64,000 bases of DNA from Monoplex corrugatus (GCA_030674185.1 CM060312.1:28325835-28389834), one strand, 5' to 3'; counted from the first letter of the stretch, positions 47,249 through 59,450 are shown. The notes: generated from the letters alone by a model not told the origin. Made by a program: numbers and translations.

Positions 47249-47879
47249 CTCACTCGGTACGGAGAGTTTTTCCCCTTGCGTTTCCCCAGGGACAGCCCAT
47301 TTTGAAGGGTTAGGAAAAAAATCACAAAAATACAAAACATAAAGGAACAAAATGAAACTTTTAGATTTGAATATTTACATGCTGGGTTAGTTCATGCCAA
47401 AATATTGAAGTTCTTCTTTGAATATTTCTTCGTCATGTGCCATGTTGAAAATACCCCAAATTTTGTGGTCAGGATCACTGTACAGTCACACACTCTGATC
47501 AGCTCCATGATCACACAGTCAAAGGTGAGAAGGTCAGGAGAAGTGCTCATTCTGCTTGCCACTCAGTTCTCTTATGCCTTCTGTTATGACAATGGAATTT
47601 AGAAAGTCTTCTGTCACAAACTGATTCAAGAAATCAAAGGGGGCGTGGCACTGAACTGGGACATGCAGGCCACAAGAGCCAGAGAACAAGGCAAAGTGGG
47701 AGAAAAACTTTCCCTTTGACCCTTGACATGTTTGCAGTGACCAGTGTGGCTATGGTAGGCATGCAGGATCTAAAGGGGAGCGTCTAAAAATTTTTAATTA
47801 TCGAAAGCGCTATAGCGTTCCTCGTACGGAATCGTGCCTTTCCTCACGACCGCTATAGCGTTCCGTCGTACCGAGTGAG
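47249..47879. mobile_element. 631-bp piggyBac-like element, TTAA-flanked
   Basis: Bounded by TTAA (47245-47248 and 47880-47883). Both ends start CTCACTCGGTACG (13-bp perfect inverted repeat). Near the right end are two copies of CGCTATAGCGTTCC (palindromic core CGCTATAGCG), about 50 bp apart, the second running into the terminal repeat. No transposase frame. It lies in the kinase intron between the exons at 45.8 and 50.6 kb. Confidence 0.75.
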
Positions 47880-47883
47880 TTAA

Positions 47884-48290
47884 TTATATCAGTCCAAGAA
47901 TTACCACCATCCCCCTCTCCCACCCACCCCAAACTGGCGCAGCGTGGAGTGTGACAATTTAACTTGAACCTATGTCTGGCTATATATGTAGAAAACCCAA
48001 ATTAAGTTATATGAAATTTGATGCCACTGTGGTGGTAAAATATGAAGCAAACAAACAAATAAAAAACAAACAAAACAATACATACAAAAAAGGCACAAGA
48101 AAGAAACAGTCCAAAAAATACTAACCAAAGATAAGGGAAAAAAGCAAACATCCTCCCTTTAAAAAAAACAACCAACCCCCCACCCCCACCCCACCCCACA
48201 ACCAAACACAGAAAACAGGAAGAAACAAAAAGGAAAGAAAAATTAAAAAGAAAAGGAATTGCAGACTCTTAGTATTTACAGATAAACTAT
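47884..48290. other. Intronic non-coding DNA
   Basis: A-rich with a short C-rich tract (48,175-48,200). No exon or element supported. Confidence 0.4.
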
Positions 48291-48296
48291 GAAAGA

Positions 48297-48297
48297 A

Positions 48298-48330
<33 letters not shown>

Positions 48331-48475
48331 ATGCGTGCGTACATGCTGCGTGCGTGCGTGTGTGTGTATGTGTGTGTGCAAGTGAATATGTGTGTGTGTG
48401 TCTGCATGTGTGTGTGTGTGTATGTGTATGTGTGTGTGTATGTGCGTGTATATACAAGTGTGTGTGTATGTAATA
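48297..48475. repeat. TG-rich microsatellite
   Basis: Pure TG at 48,299-48,326, then imperfect TG/CG/TA-rich DNA. Confidence 0.9.
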
Positions 48476-48600
48476 ATAATAATAATAATAATGTTTATTT
48501 GTATAGCGCATATTCCATATAAAAACATGCTCACCAGCGCTTTACATTTCGCAAGAAAGGCAAAAGGTGATAAAAAATGTTCACAATTACATACACAATA
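48476..48600 (+). repeat. (AAT)n-GTATAGCGC repeat end
   Basis: AAT triplets, then GTTTATTTGTATAGCGCATA, then CAGCGCTTTACATTTCGC. Best preserved of the several such ends in the window; the inverted GCGC/AGCGCTTTAC layout is typical of a dispersed invertebrate repeat. Confidence 0.55.
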
Positions 48601-48759
48601 AGATAACGACAAACATTAAAGCTATACAAGTAAGAAGACACATAAGAAACCACAGAATATTAAAATTTAAACACTGACTTATGTAATGAAGAAAGATTAA
48701 CAGATTTTTCATATGAATAAAGAGGCATACTGTGTTTATATATTGCTGCGTGTGTGTGC

Positions 48760-48990
<231 letters not shown>

Positions 48991-49281
48991 CAATAGTTGT
49001 ACATAAAATTATAATCAATATTTTGAATGAAGATAAAAACAGAAAAATTCTAATCCATATACAGGAAAAACATTATAACTTCAGTATTACAGCATTAACA
49101 CCTTAACAATCAAAATTACCTCTCAAATTATAAACTATTCGCATATCATACATCACAATTTACATACAAAGATTTTAAAAAAGTTTCTTAAAGTATTTCA
49201 GTCTCTTTCCCACTCAATTTCTCCCCTATCTCCTCCTCAGCTATACACATACAGTGATACACACACATGCTCACTCAAGCA

Positions 49282-49402
<121 letters not shown>

Positions 49403-49488
49403 CACCTTGCTCTATAGGCCCTTATACAAAATACTGTTATACAGGCAGGAGAGATTAGTCTGATGACAGACTTGCAAACTAAGGCTCT

Positions 49489-50075
49489 TCAGGTTAGATG
49501 AGTTTGAAAGAGGTGGGTTTTCAGGTGCCGTTTGAAGGTTGAGAAACACTTAGTTTTTCTGAGAGACAGTGGTAGAGAGTTCCATACATTTGGGCGAAAG
49601 ACAGAGAAAGATTTTTTACCAAAGGTGTCTAGAGAGAAGCGAGGAACAGTCAACAGTGAGGTGTCAGAAGAGCGGAGCGTTCGAGAGGGTTTGTAACCCT
49701 GCAGGAGGTTGGCAAGATAGGATGGCATGTTCTCGTGATAGATACACTGAAAGCAGAGACAGGCAACTTTATATTGAATCCTAGCCTTTACCGGGAGCCA
49801 ATGAAGTGTTCTAAGCAGAGATTTTGCACTCTCACGCCTGGGCTTGTGGAGAACAAGGCGAGCCGCGTGGTTCTGTATGCGCTGAAGTTTAAATAGTTGA
49901 TTGTCATGGAGACCTGCGAATAGAGAGTTACAATAGTCCAGTCTAGATAGTATGAAAGAGACAGCAAGCTTGTTGGCAGCATCAGTGGAAAGGAAGGAGT
50001 GAATCTTACCTATTCTGCGTAGCTGATAGTACAGAGTATGGCACAACTGTTTGACATGGGTTTTCCATGTACATG
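49489..50075 (-). mobile_element. Jockey/CR1-like LINE, C-terminal RT fragment
   Basis: Open minus-strand frame of about 195 codons ending FKRHLKTHLFQTHLT and stop. Landmarks: LYYQLRRIGKIHSFLS, NKLAVSFILSRLDYCNSLFA, LQRIQNHAARLVLHKPR, LHWLPVKARIQYKVACLCF and PNVWNSLPLSLRK. These mark the tail of Jockey-superfamily LINEs common in molluscs and fish. No stop in the retained part, so insertion is relatively young. 5' end lost at the (TG)n near 50,080. Confidence 0.9.
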
Positions 50076-50077
50076 AG

Positions 50078-50405
50078 TTTGTGTGTGTGTGTGTGCGCGC
50101 GCGCATGGTGTGTATGTGTGTGCGTACCAGTGTGTGTGTATGTACATGAGTGAGTGTGTGTGTGTGTGCGTGGGGTGTTGTGTGTGCGTGTGTGTGTGCA
50201 TACATGAGTGTGTGTAAGTGTGTGTATGTGTGTGTGTCTATGTACATGAGAGAGAGAGTGTGTGTGTGTGTTTGTATGTGCATGTGTGTGAGTGAGTGAG
50301 TGAGTGTGTATGGTGTATTGTGGTGTGTACATATGTGTGTGTGTATGTGTGTGTAGTTGTGTGTGTGTGTGTGTGTGTATGTGAGTGTGTGTATCAGTGT
50401 GTATG

Positions 50406-50477
<72 letters not shown>

Positions 50478-50533
50478 TGTGTCGTGTGAGAGTGTGTGTA
50501 GTGTGTGTGTGTGTGTGTGTGGTGTGTGTGTGT

Positions 50534-50585
<52 letters not shown>

Positions 50586-50596
50586 TGTGTGTGTTT
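50078..50596. repeat. Long compound (TG)n stretch
   Basis: Pure TG at 50,410-50,475, 50,504-50,521 and 50,535-50,578; the rest is TG-rich with ACATGAG and GAGT variants. In the kinase transcript this is (CA)n starting about 30 nt after the donor of the 50.6-kb exon. Confidence 0.95.
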
Positions 50597-50628
50597 CAAC
50601 AGCAAATAACCCTTTACAAGAGACCTAC

Positions 50629-50742
50629 CTGCAGAGAGGCCAAGAGCTGAGTGGTATGAGGACGATGATCAGGGTCTTTGCACAGCATGGTTAGCACTAA
50701 TTCACAAAGGGGATGACTGTAGCACTCAGGCAAGGGAAGCAC
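50629..50742 (-). CDS. NEK-like kinase, exon with end of kinase domain (114 nt)
   Basis: Minus strand: acceptor TTTACAACAG before 50,742, donor CAG|GTAGGT after 50,629; phase 0 at both ends. It encodes VLPLPECYSHPLCELVLTML and CKDPDHRPHTTQLLASLQ, that is helices aG-aI with the conserved Arg of subdomain XI in DHRP. Skipping it would remove 38 residues without a frameshift. Flanked in the transcript by (GU)n upstream and (CA)n downstream. Confidence 0.88.
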
Positions 50743-50775
50743 CTGTTGTAAACAATTTGTTGCAGAATCAGTAAC

Positions 50776-50777
<2 letters not shown>

Positions 50778-50861
<84 letters not shown>

Positions 50862-51078
50862 ACCCACACACATGCGTACTCTCACACACATACACACCAA
50901 TATATGTACATGTACACTCTCACACAAATACCAACATACATTCTCACAAACACATACAGACATGCACACACACATACATACACACACACATATGCACACA
51001 TGCACATGCACGACACACACACGCACACACGCACGCACATGCACGCACGCACGCACCACACACACACACACACACAAT
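50778..51078. repeat. (AC)n microsatellite and AC-rich DNA
   Basis: Pure AC for about 80 bp (50,778-50,856), then AC-rich with CATA and GCAC variants. In the transcript this reads (GU)n and lies about 35 nt upstream of the acceptor of the 114-nt exon. Confidence 0.95.
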
Positions 51079-51628
51079 TTCACTGGAATACTACATAACA
51101 CGCAGCTATGATAAATTACCTCCATAGAAACATACTTCACAAGTGCACAGATCAAAGGATTTATTACAGACACTAAAAAAGAGAAATAGCTCATTCCTAA
51201 TCCTAATGCAAGTATGATGTGCCATCTTTAAGTATCACATAGATTTAACTCATTGCAGACAAATTCTGAGATAACTTGGAACATCAATGCACAACTCAGC
51301 ACAGATTTTCGAATATACTAATTGCAGTGAAGTCTGAGTCCAAAACCTGTCTGTATCCAATATTTTTCAATCCACACCATGTTTATCAAATCATTTTCCT
51401 TCACTAATCGTCAAGCCTAGGTGTGAAATGCATTTGTCAATCTTTCTTTTTTTTTCTTTCTTTTTTTTCACTGAAAATGTCAAAACATTGGAGGTATACA
51501 GTGGTGGAAAGAAGTAGCCTCTGGCAGAAGTGCTACTGATCTCAGACTGCAGTGTCGGGAAAGGGTTACCCAACTCTAAAAGTTTTAATCTGTTGCATCA
51601 AACTGTGACTGTAGTACAACTGATTTAA

Positions 51629-51739
51629 CTCTTTGACTCCCTCACCCTATCCAGTAGCATTCTGCATTGTCAACGATGATAACAAAGTGAAAACTATATA
51701 AGTTTTTGCAGCCAATGGATAGAATGGGGAGTCAAAGGG
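51629..51739. mobile_element. CCCTTTGACTC-family miniature element (copy 3)
   Basis: A 111-bp segment starting CTCTTTGACTCCC after TTAA (51625-51628) and ending GGGGAGTCAAAGGG before TCAA, a decayed TTAA. Internal sequence matches the outer element at 38.65 kb (CCAGTAGCATTCTGCATTGTCAA against CCATTAGCATTCTGCTTTGTCAA in parts). Confidence 0.65.
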
Positions 51740-51743
51740 TCAA

Positions 51744-52840
51744 CTAAAACTGAGGTCGATTAAAGTCAATAATGATTTTTTTTTTTTTTGCTAAAGAATC
51801 AATACCTGTACAGAATTCTGCATACACTCCATCTATCTGTCTTATGTCCCCTGCCACCACCCACTCCAACAACAACAACAAAAAATATGCGCATGGGGGT
51901 AGGGGTGGTGGTGAAAAAATAATAATTACAGCATCACAGCAGTCATAGATGCTGACATTTCTTAAAAATGACACTGTTGTTTCACTATCACATTTTCACA
52001 TAAATCGGTAGCTGAGTGATAGACATCACAATTTACTACTTTTATGGCATAGCATTTGATAAAGCAAACTGAAATGACCCATGTGCGATGACATTTTCTT
52101 TCATTTCTTTCATTCTTTTTTTTTCCTGCACCATTCCTTCACTACCTGTCTGCTGCTCATCTTGGCTCTTCAACACACTTCCAAACTCACCTTTTTTGCA
52201 ATGGCTCATGGAGTCTGGCAGATTTGGATGGAATGCATATAAACTGTCCAAGTGTAATAAATTCTTCTCAAACAAATTCCAAACTCCAAAACTGACATCA
52301 TCATGACATCAGGGCACAAAGGACCACAGACTGTGAGACAATTATTTTCACATTATGATGATAGAAATGGGTATGATGGTTGTGATGATATCATGTTCCA
52401 TTTTCCACTGACAGGCTGTACTCTACACTTACCTTCATAATATCTCAGCATCAACCAGGCCCCAGACATACTGAAACCTTACAATACTGGTAAGGATATT
52501 TGAGGCACTACCCCCAGAGATACATCTGTAAAGTAGACGAAACTCAACTATGTTCTCCCAGTCATCCCAACAAACCCATAGCACGCTCAAGTCCAGTTAA
52601 GAGCTGGTTAGGATGAAAATCCAAGATTAATTTTTTTGATCGATGGATTCATGTGGGTTCAAACCAGTGCTTACTGGTCAGCAGTGTTGTGCTAAGCCCT
52701 TCACAATGTTCACTGGTCTTGTGACACTTTCAAACTCACAGTCAAAATGAAACTCGGCTTAGAATTGACACAGCAGTGATAAATCAGAATACAGTTAGAA
52801 TCAACACAGTTGAGATGAATCAGAAAACAATGACATCAGT
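51744..52840. other. Intronic non-coding DNA
   Basis: No exon supported other than the one ending at 52,845. 52,610-52,710 may hold a decayed tRNA-SINE (GGGTTCAAACC at about 52,657). Confidence 0.4.
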
Positions 52841-52844
52841 TTAC

Positions 52845-52952
52845 CTGCTTGTTGACAACTTTGCCCACCAGTTCATATCTGGAAGGAGCATGGAAGGCAT
52901 ATCGTAATGTCATCATCTCGTACACACAGCATCCAAGACTCCATACATCTGT
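52845..52952 (-). CDS. NEK-like kinase, exon with subdomains IX-X (108 nt)
   Basis: Minus strand: acceptor CTCAACAG before 52,952, donor CAG|GTAAAC after 52,845; phase 0 at both ends. It encodes TDVWSLGCCVYEMMTLRYAF, with the structural Asp of helix aF, and HAPSRYELVGKVVNKQ. The DVWSLGC..YEM.TL..AF pattern is diagnostic for NEK kinases. Confidence 0.93.
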
Positions 52953-53219
52953 CTGTTGAGAAGAAGCCATGAGTCACAACACTTTCACGGACTTACAGCA
53001 TTTTGTTTCAGTGACAGAAGAGTGTAAGAAAAAATATGTACACATGACCCATTCTCACAAATGGGGACAACTCGCATGAGGGTGATCTGACATACAGCTG
53101 CAGAAAGTGGTGTGGGTCTGTCTGAGTGACACTCAGACTGTAGTCACAACTCATTTCCTAAAAGAAGGATAATAATACTCATGTGACATTTCAATAAGGG
53201 ATCCAAACAAGAAATCCTC

Positions 53220-53745
53220 TGTATGGAAGGACAAGAACATCTCCATGAAACACAAAATCAAGTTTTTACAGGCACTGGTGGTATATTCCATCTTTGTATA
53301 TATGCATGTGAGACATGGACACTCAATGTGGATTTGGAGATATGAGGTGCTGTCGCAAGAAACGAAATATCAGATACACTGATTATATCACCAATGATCA
53401 TGTACGCCAAATCACCAAACTAGTACTCTGGTCCACGCGAAGATCTGCTGATACCAGTTCAGAAAAGAAAACTACATTGGTATGACCATATAACAAGATC
53501 TAATGGCCTTGCTAAATCAATCCAACAGGGAACTGTAGAAGGCAGTGATACTGAGAGGAAGACAGAAAACAAAAAGCCAGATGGAATGACAACATTGCTG
53601 GATGGACAGAGAAATCATTTGCAGGGACCCAGCCTCTGGCACACAACTGATTCAGTTGGAAGAACCTGGTGCACATTTCTTTAATGTGGTACCTCAAAGA
53701 TTCTTCACGGTCTTGAGGGAGAAGAGGAAGAAGAAGACATTTCAA
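53220..53745 (+). mobile_element. RTE-like LINE C-terminal fragment
   Basis: Plus-strand pieces: KNISMKHKIKFLQALVVYSI, GDMRCCRKKRNIRYTDYIT in shifting frames, then NGLAKSIQQGTVEGSDTERK and the following NIAGWTEKSFAGTQPLAHN-like part. Homologous to 24.0-24.4 kb and in the same orientation. It is inserted antisense in a kinase intron. Confidence 0.8.
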
Positions 53746-53984
53746 CTGGCAGCAACTCCTATAGTCTTTGCCCTACAGACTTCTTTTAAATATCACTGGA
53801 AAGAAAATTTCAAACTCTTTCCGACGACAGAATAATTTGATGTCACCAAACATCAACTTAAATTCCCTTTTATGAAAACAAGTCACATACAGAAACCAAA
53901 AGCTGGAATCAACCTTAGATCCTGCCAATGTTCAGGATTTATGTTGCAAGTTTATAGTATTTGATTTTTTTTATAAAGAGTTCT

Positions 53985-54110
53985 GAGCAATGTTTTTCTT
54001 GGATGCATGTATGTACACTGTTTGGTCCACACTGTGCAGGCATTACAATGTTACACAGTCTTTACATTCCATCTCCGGTGGGTGTGCGTGCTGGGTATTA
54101 CAAAAGGTTT
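53985..54110 (-). mobile_element. SINE family 1, 3'-end fragment (antisense)
   Basis: TGGATGCATGTATGTACACT, TTTGGTCCACACTGTGCAGG and GGTGGGTGTGCGTGCTGGGT match the outer part of the 38.25 and 59.8 kb copies. The middle and tRNA head are absent. Confidence 0.6.
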
Positions 54111-54249
54111 GCAACAGCTTACCTACTTTGCCAAGAACTATTACTCAGCCTATAGTTACATAAACATTTTCAAATTTCAAAAACATGTCAAAAGTTCAAA
54201 ATGACTAATATGAATTTTTGAAACTTTGTTTCTATGTGTACCAATAAAA

Positions 54250-54425
54250 CAGAGGGAGGGAGGGATAGAGAGAGGGGGAGAGAGAGACAGACAGACAGAC
54301 AAAGACAGAGAGAGAGAGGGGAGAGAGGGGGGAGGGGGAGAGACAGACAGAGAGACAGACAGACAGAGACAGAGACAGAGACAAAGAGAAACAGAGAGAG
54401 AGAGACAAAGATAGAAACAGAGAAT
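54250..54425. repeat. (GA)n/(GACA)n-rich tract
   Basis: Purine-rich AGAG/GACAGACA mixture of about 175 bp. It reads as a pyrimidine tract in the kinase intron. Confidence 0.9.
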
Positions 54426-54561
54426 AAAATGAAATGAAACTATATTTCCAACAGTACAGACAATAACACACACGCCAACTTGCACATCTGCTGAACTAAT
54501 CTCCTCAGACTAAAACAACTGAAAACAGGTAAACTGCAAAAGAGTTAAAAATTCAACAAAT

Positions 54562-54671
54562 CAGAGAGAGAGGGGAGACAGACAGACAGACAGAAAAGAG
54601 ACACAGAGAGAGAGAGAGAGAGAAAAGAGAGAGAGAGAGAGAAGACAAACAGACAGACAGAAAAGAGACAC

Positions 54672-54704
<33 letters not shown>

Positions 54705-54712
54705 TAGAGAGA
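54562..54712. repeat. (GA)n/(GACA)n-rich tract
   Basis: A second purine-rich tract, ending about 35 nt from the donor of the exon at 54,746. Confidence 0.9.
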
Positions 54713-54745
54713 TGGTGGTCATGAATGATCCTCAAAAGTAAAAAC

Positions 54746-54842
54746 CTTGTAGCTGTAGGAATTGCCCTGATAGATCTCTGGACTGATATACAATGGTGTC
54801 CCAATGTGTGTGGCAGCCATCTCTTTGGTAAACACCAGCTGC
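54746..54842 (-). CDS. NEK-like kinase, activation-segment exon (97 nt)
   Basis: Minus strand: acceptor TTTGTTGCAG before 54,842, donor AAG|GTTTTT after 54,746. The first base completes the Arg codon begun in the previous exon, then QLVFTKEMAATHIGTPLYIS and PEIYQGNSYSYK. It holds the activation loop Thr, the P+1 loop GTPLYISPE and the APE-equivalent SPE Glu. Ends in phase 0. Confidence 0.93.
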
Positions 54843-54924
54843 CTGCAACAAAATTATACAAAACTGTAGGAAAAGGTTTTCCAAGAACCTGTAGGTCATA
54901 GAGGAGTGAGGTGGCAAAGAACTC

Positions 54925-55130
54925 AACTTTTCTTGGGGCGAACATCATGATGGCAGCGCTCATCTCCTCTCCCTCACTGTTTCATCTTCACCACAAACTC
55001 AAAAACCGGATGAACTGGAAGCTACATGCACAAAGCTTTTCTCAAGATTCGAACTCAAGCATTCTCATGCAGTCAGACTGGAAAGGAGGAGCTCTTTCTC
55101 CATGCCGCCCAGGCTGAGTCATATACAACC
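54925..55130. mobile_element. SINE-like repeat, family 4 (copy 2)
   Basis: Shares the ordered blocks listed for 43,160-43,372: CTTGGGGCGAACATCATGAT, CTCTCCCTCACTGTTTCATC, CCGGATGAACTGGAAGC and GATTCGAACTCAAGCATTCT. The last block is an inverted B box. Confidence 0.55.
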
Positions 55131-55337
55131 CTGATCTGATAAATCTCTGCATTGTTTACAGTGATGCTTACTATGCTCCATTTTCTTTTTTTTTTCCCAA
55201 ACACCATTCATCTCAAATAATGCCATACAAAACACTGTGATAAGAAGACACAAAATGTTGCAAAGTGTAAGGCAAAGTGAGAAACTGCACATTTCTCTGT
55301 TTATGGTAATGAGATTTTCTGATTATAAATCTGAAAT

Positions 55338-56312
<975 letters not shown>

Positions 56313-56779
56313 TGTATATATGTGTACATGCATTATGTGGCATTATGTGCATGTTGCCATGATCCAGTCTGAAACAATTCAATTTCACTCTGGTAAAGAT
56401 GTGTATGTGCTGCAAAGCAGCCAAATTTGTCTACTCCCACCCCCATCCCCACCCCCTAAGGCTTCATACATTATGATAATTAAAAAATCAAAATGGGCAT
56501 CTCTCTCATACAAAGCAATTATTTTGAACTGGTAACTACAGTTTACTTGTATTTGAGAGTTTTGAATATTGATGTCAAGTTCAAAGTTCTTTCAGTTTGT
56601 TGCTTGCGCATTTCTGAAGGAAATTATCTGAAGTCTTTATACGCAGCCACATATTTAAATAATTTTGAGGGAAAGAGGCTTTCCTGCCTATTTAGTCAAG
56701 GCACAATACAAATAAATGTGGCATCATTTGCATATTTCAGTAACATTACAACCTGAATTACAAGACAATAAGATGATAC

Positions 56780-56880
56780 CTTGCGATGCCCAAGTCTCCA
56801 ATTTTGATGCAGAACTTGTCCTTCAAAAAGATGTTTTGTGGCTTCAAATCTCGATGAAGAATTTTCTTGTTATGCAAATA
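56780..56880 (-). CDS. NEK-like kinase, catalytic-loop exon (101 nt)
   Basis: Minus strand: acceptor CATGTTTTCAG before 56,880, donor AAG|GTATCA after 56,780. It encodes [20 protein letters not shown] and [13 protein letters not shown] plus two bases of Arg. HRD catalytic Asp, the Asn of KPQN and the Mg-binding Asp in DLG are all present. Phase 0 start joins it to the 58.6-kb exon (LQ|YLH). Confidence 0.94.
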
Positions 56881-57302
56881 CTGAAAACATGCACAGACAC
56901 TGTCCAAGAAACAGATAAAAATGTACATGCACATACATGCAGATACTATGCACATACAAACATTCACTCATTCATGTTATCATTTATTCTATAATTATTA
57001 TTATCCTTCAACCTGGCTTTTTCTTCCCTTTCTCTCTCTATCCCACTGACACACACACATCACAGTTCCCACACAGATTCGATGACAGATTCATACAAGT
57101 GCATTGATATATAAGTGTATACACACACACATCAGCAGCAGCAGCATAAACCACTTATTAACAGCTTAAAATAAAAGTTGTACTGAAAAATTCAAAATAA
57201 CACAACTCAATTACAGAAATGATTTAAACAATGAAATTGTGAACAAGATTCAAGAAACATGTTTGAATTTGTTATAATGCTATGCTCAAATCTTGTGTGT
57301 AC

Positions 57303-57348
57303 ACCACACACACACACACACACAACACAAACACACACACACACACAC

Positions 57349-57382
<34 letters not shown>
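57303..57382. repeat. (AC)n microsatellite
   Basis: Two AC runs with AACACAAA interruptions. Confidence 0.9.
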
Positions 57383-57386
<4 letters not shown>

Positions 57387-57429
57387 CGCAATTGTTTTAA
57401 TATAAAAAAGGTGAAGATTGTCCCAATAA

Positions 57430-57900
57430 CCCTGTATCCTTAGTTGGTTTTAGCATTATATGGATGGTACTCATCTTCCCTCCTCTGCCTAACCTTTTCT
57501 AGCCCTGAACAGAGGCCTGGTTTGCATAGAGACAGAAAGAGAGTACTTGCCTTCCAATCTGCTTGCACAAGTTTACACAAATCACACCTGTTAAACCTTA
57601 TATGTGCATGGGGCCTCCAGTCTAGCCAGCTGACAATGGGACCTGATCTTTAAAATTAGGGAAAGGTAAAACAGGAGGGACAGTAGATAGGCAATGACCT
57701 CATCATGCTGGCTCCAAGAGAAGTTGAGGTCTCTACCACCTGACTTTCCTATGACCTCAGGGTTATGGGACTACCAACCCTGAACAGGGTCTAGTGCCAA
57801 TTCACACTAAATGGACTGGATACAGTACACATGATGTTTTTCTCAAACCAGATTTGAATTCATTAAAGGGTCAGACTGGAAGACAGGAGCTATTTCTCTT
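57430..57900. mobile_element. Probable SINE remnants
   Basis: 57,470-57,640 and 57,660-57,900 have SINE-like bodies. The second ends with an inverted B-box-like GATTTGAATTC followed by a GGGTCAGACTGGAAG segment like that seen at the ends of family 4. Too decayed for firm family assignment. Confidence 0.35.
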
Positions 57901-57989
57901 CATCAACAAGTGATGATGATGATGATGATGAATATGACGACGATGATGACGATGACGATGACAATGATGATGATGATGATTACGGATTC

Positions 57990-58335
57990 TCCACAAAGAA
58001 TCAAACAGATGAGGCATACTGGTCTTCATTGCCAGATATGGGTCTTCATCTGTTCGAGGCATATGTTCTTCCTACAGGCACTGCATGATAAGGAGTCTTG
58101 CAGCCTTGGGTTTTTAGTCTGTCACTATTCTGTTGAACAACAGCTGTTTTGTGACGTTCAAATGTGATTGTGCCATGTGTGTACTGCTGTCGCCAGCATA
58201 CTCCATCGCCTGCAATAGCTTCCCAGTTGGAGACATTGATGCCATAGTTAATTAGGCTGGCCTTCAGAGAATCCTTGTGTTGCTTAGTGGGCTTCCCTTG
58301 ATGTTGAATGCTTGATTACTGTTTACATGTGCATG
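57990..58335 (-). mobile_element. LINE C-terminal fragment of another family
   Basis: Minus strand gives QGKPTKQHKDSLKASLINYG, INVSNWEAIAGDGVCWRQQ and ERHKTAVQQNSDRLKTQG. This matches LINE tails of the form HKDSLK.SL...GI....WE.IA.DR..WR, usually followed by a C2H2-like zinc finger; the finger is not preserved here. A (GAT)n run (57,911-57,980) adjoins it. Confidence 0.65.
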
Positions 58336-58574
58336 GGTTTATGGCCTTCACATATAAATCATGTATCAGAATGCTTCACTGTTCTGGCATGCATGTATAT
58401 CAAACCAACATAGTTGATTTTTTAAAGAGTGTAAGGGCTGCAATGCTCTCCCCACTCTCTTGCCTATGATGCTCTTGGTTCCACACGTGCAGAGACTGTC
58501 ATGTGTAGAACAGTCTCAGCAGGTATGCATGCGCATTATCCTTCTGCATATTTCCCCCAAAAGAGATGACCAAC

Positions 58575-58665
58575 CTGAAGACCAGCAATCAGTTGTAGTG
58601 TCCACTGCACCACCAGGGACTCCTCCACTCCCCCACTCTGTCTTTTTTCTGTCTCTCTTTTCTCT
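58575..58665 (-). CDS. NEK-like kinase, helix aD-aE exon (91 nt)
   Basis: Minus strand: acceptor TTTGTCCTGCAG before 58,665, donor CAG|GTTGGT after 58,575. One base completes a Lys codon with AA of the previous exon, then EKRETEKRQSGGVEESLVVQ and WTLQLIAGLQ. VVQWTLQLIAGLQ is helix aE and joins YLHNKK of the next exon as in NEK kinases (WFVQ..LALQYLH). The charged EKRETEKRQSGG insert is longer than usual. (GU)n lies about 25 nt upstream of the acceptor. Confidence 0.8.
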
Positions 58666-58690
58666 CTGCAGGACAAACACACAACAACCA

Positions 58691-58697
58691 CACCACA

Positions 58698-58754
<57 letters not shown>

Positions 58755-58786
58755 ACACACACACACACCACACACACACACACTGT
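58691..58786. repeat. (AC)n microsatellite
   Basis: AC runs with CCACACC interruptions, close to the acceptor of the 58.6-kb exon. Confidence 0.95.
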
Positions 58787-58959
58787 GAGAGGGGGAAAAA
58801 CACACACCTGTGATCAACAAAAGAACATAATGGCAGTAGGGAAAGAACCTTCATGCTTTAAGTCTATTTCAATGATGATGTCAAAATCTGACCAATGCAA
58901 CTTAACTCAGCAACATTACCATTAACTGTAATGTTAAAACATTCATTAAACAATATTTA

Positions 58960-59365
58960 GCACCAGTCTATATAGCAAAGTAGTTAGTACAATGGTTTAC
59001 TGACTAGGAGGTCATGGATTCAAACCCCCCATCAGTAAAATAAATTATTGGGGAATTTTTTTTAGCCCCATCTGATTCCCACCCAGAGAAGACCATGCTC
59101 TGTTATTCATTAGGAAGACCAGAACCACACAACTGAGTCTCATCTACTTTACAGATATGTCACTAAAAGTGTTCTTCAAATTTCATGACCAACATCATAA
59201 TTGTCTGCATCTCTTGGGTCTGAAGCCAGGCTGTATTATGAAAGTAATCATGAAGTACAGCTCTCCCATACAGACATAATCTGAAATGAAACTCTCATCA
59301 TTTATCATCCCCAATCTCCTCATGACAGCACTGTGAAAATTTCTCATACATTGTATGCTCTTTAT
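58960..59365 (+). mobile_element. tRNA-derived SINE, family 2 (most complete plus-strand copy)
   Basis: tRNA-like head at 58,970-59,040 with A-box-like TAGCAAAGTAGTTAG and B-box-like GGATTCAAACC. The body has CATCTACTTTACAGATATGT, GTGTTCTTCAAATTTC and the tail CACTGTGAAAATTTC close to CATCATTT. Same layout as 60.99 kb and the inverted 4.87-kb copy. Confidence 0.75.
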
Positions 59366-59450
59366 ACTACTACTACTACTACTGCTACTACTACTACTAC
59401 TGACTCACTGCTGCTGCTGCTGTTCTGCCGCTACCAATAATAATGACATT
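59366..59450. repeat. (TAC)n and (GCT)n trinucleotides
   Basis: TAC triplets at 59,367-59,401, then a short GCT run, abutting the SINE tail; then AATAATGA close to a decayed GTATAGC-type end. Confidence 0.85.

Noticed and set aside
54226..54963. Arg/Glu- and Ser/Leu-rich frames over (GA)n tracts
   Set aside because: Low-complexity translation of purine-rich repeats; the same holds at 61.5-62.0 kb outside the real kinase exon.
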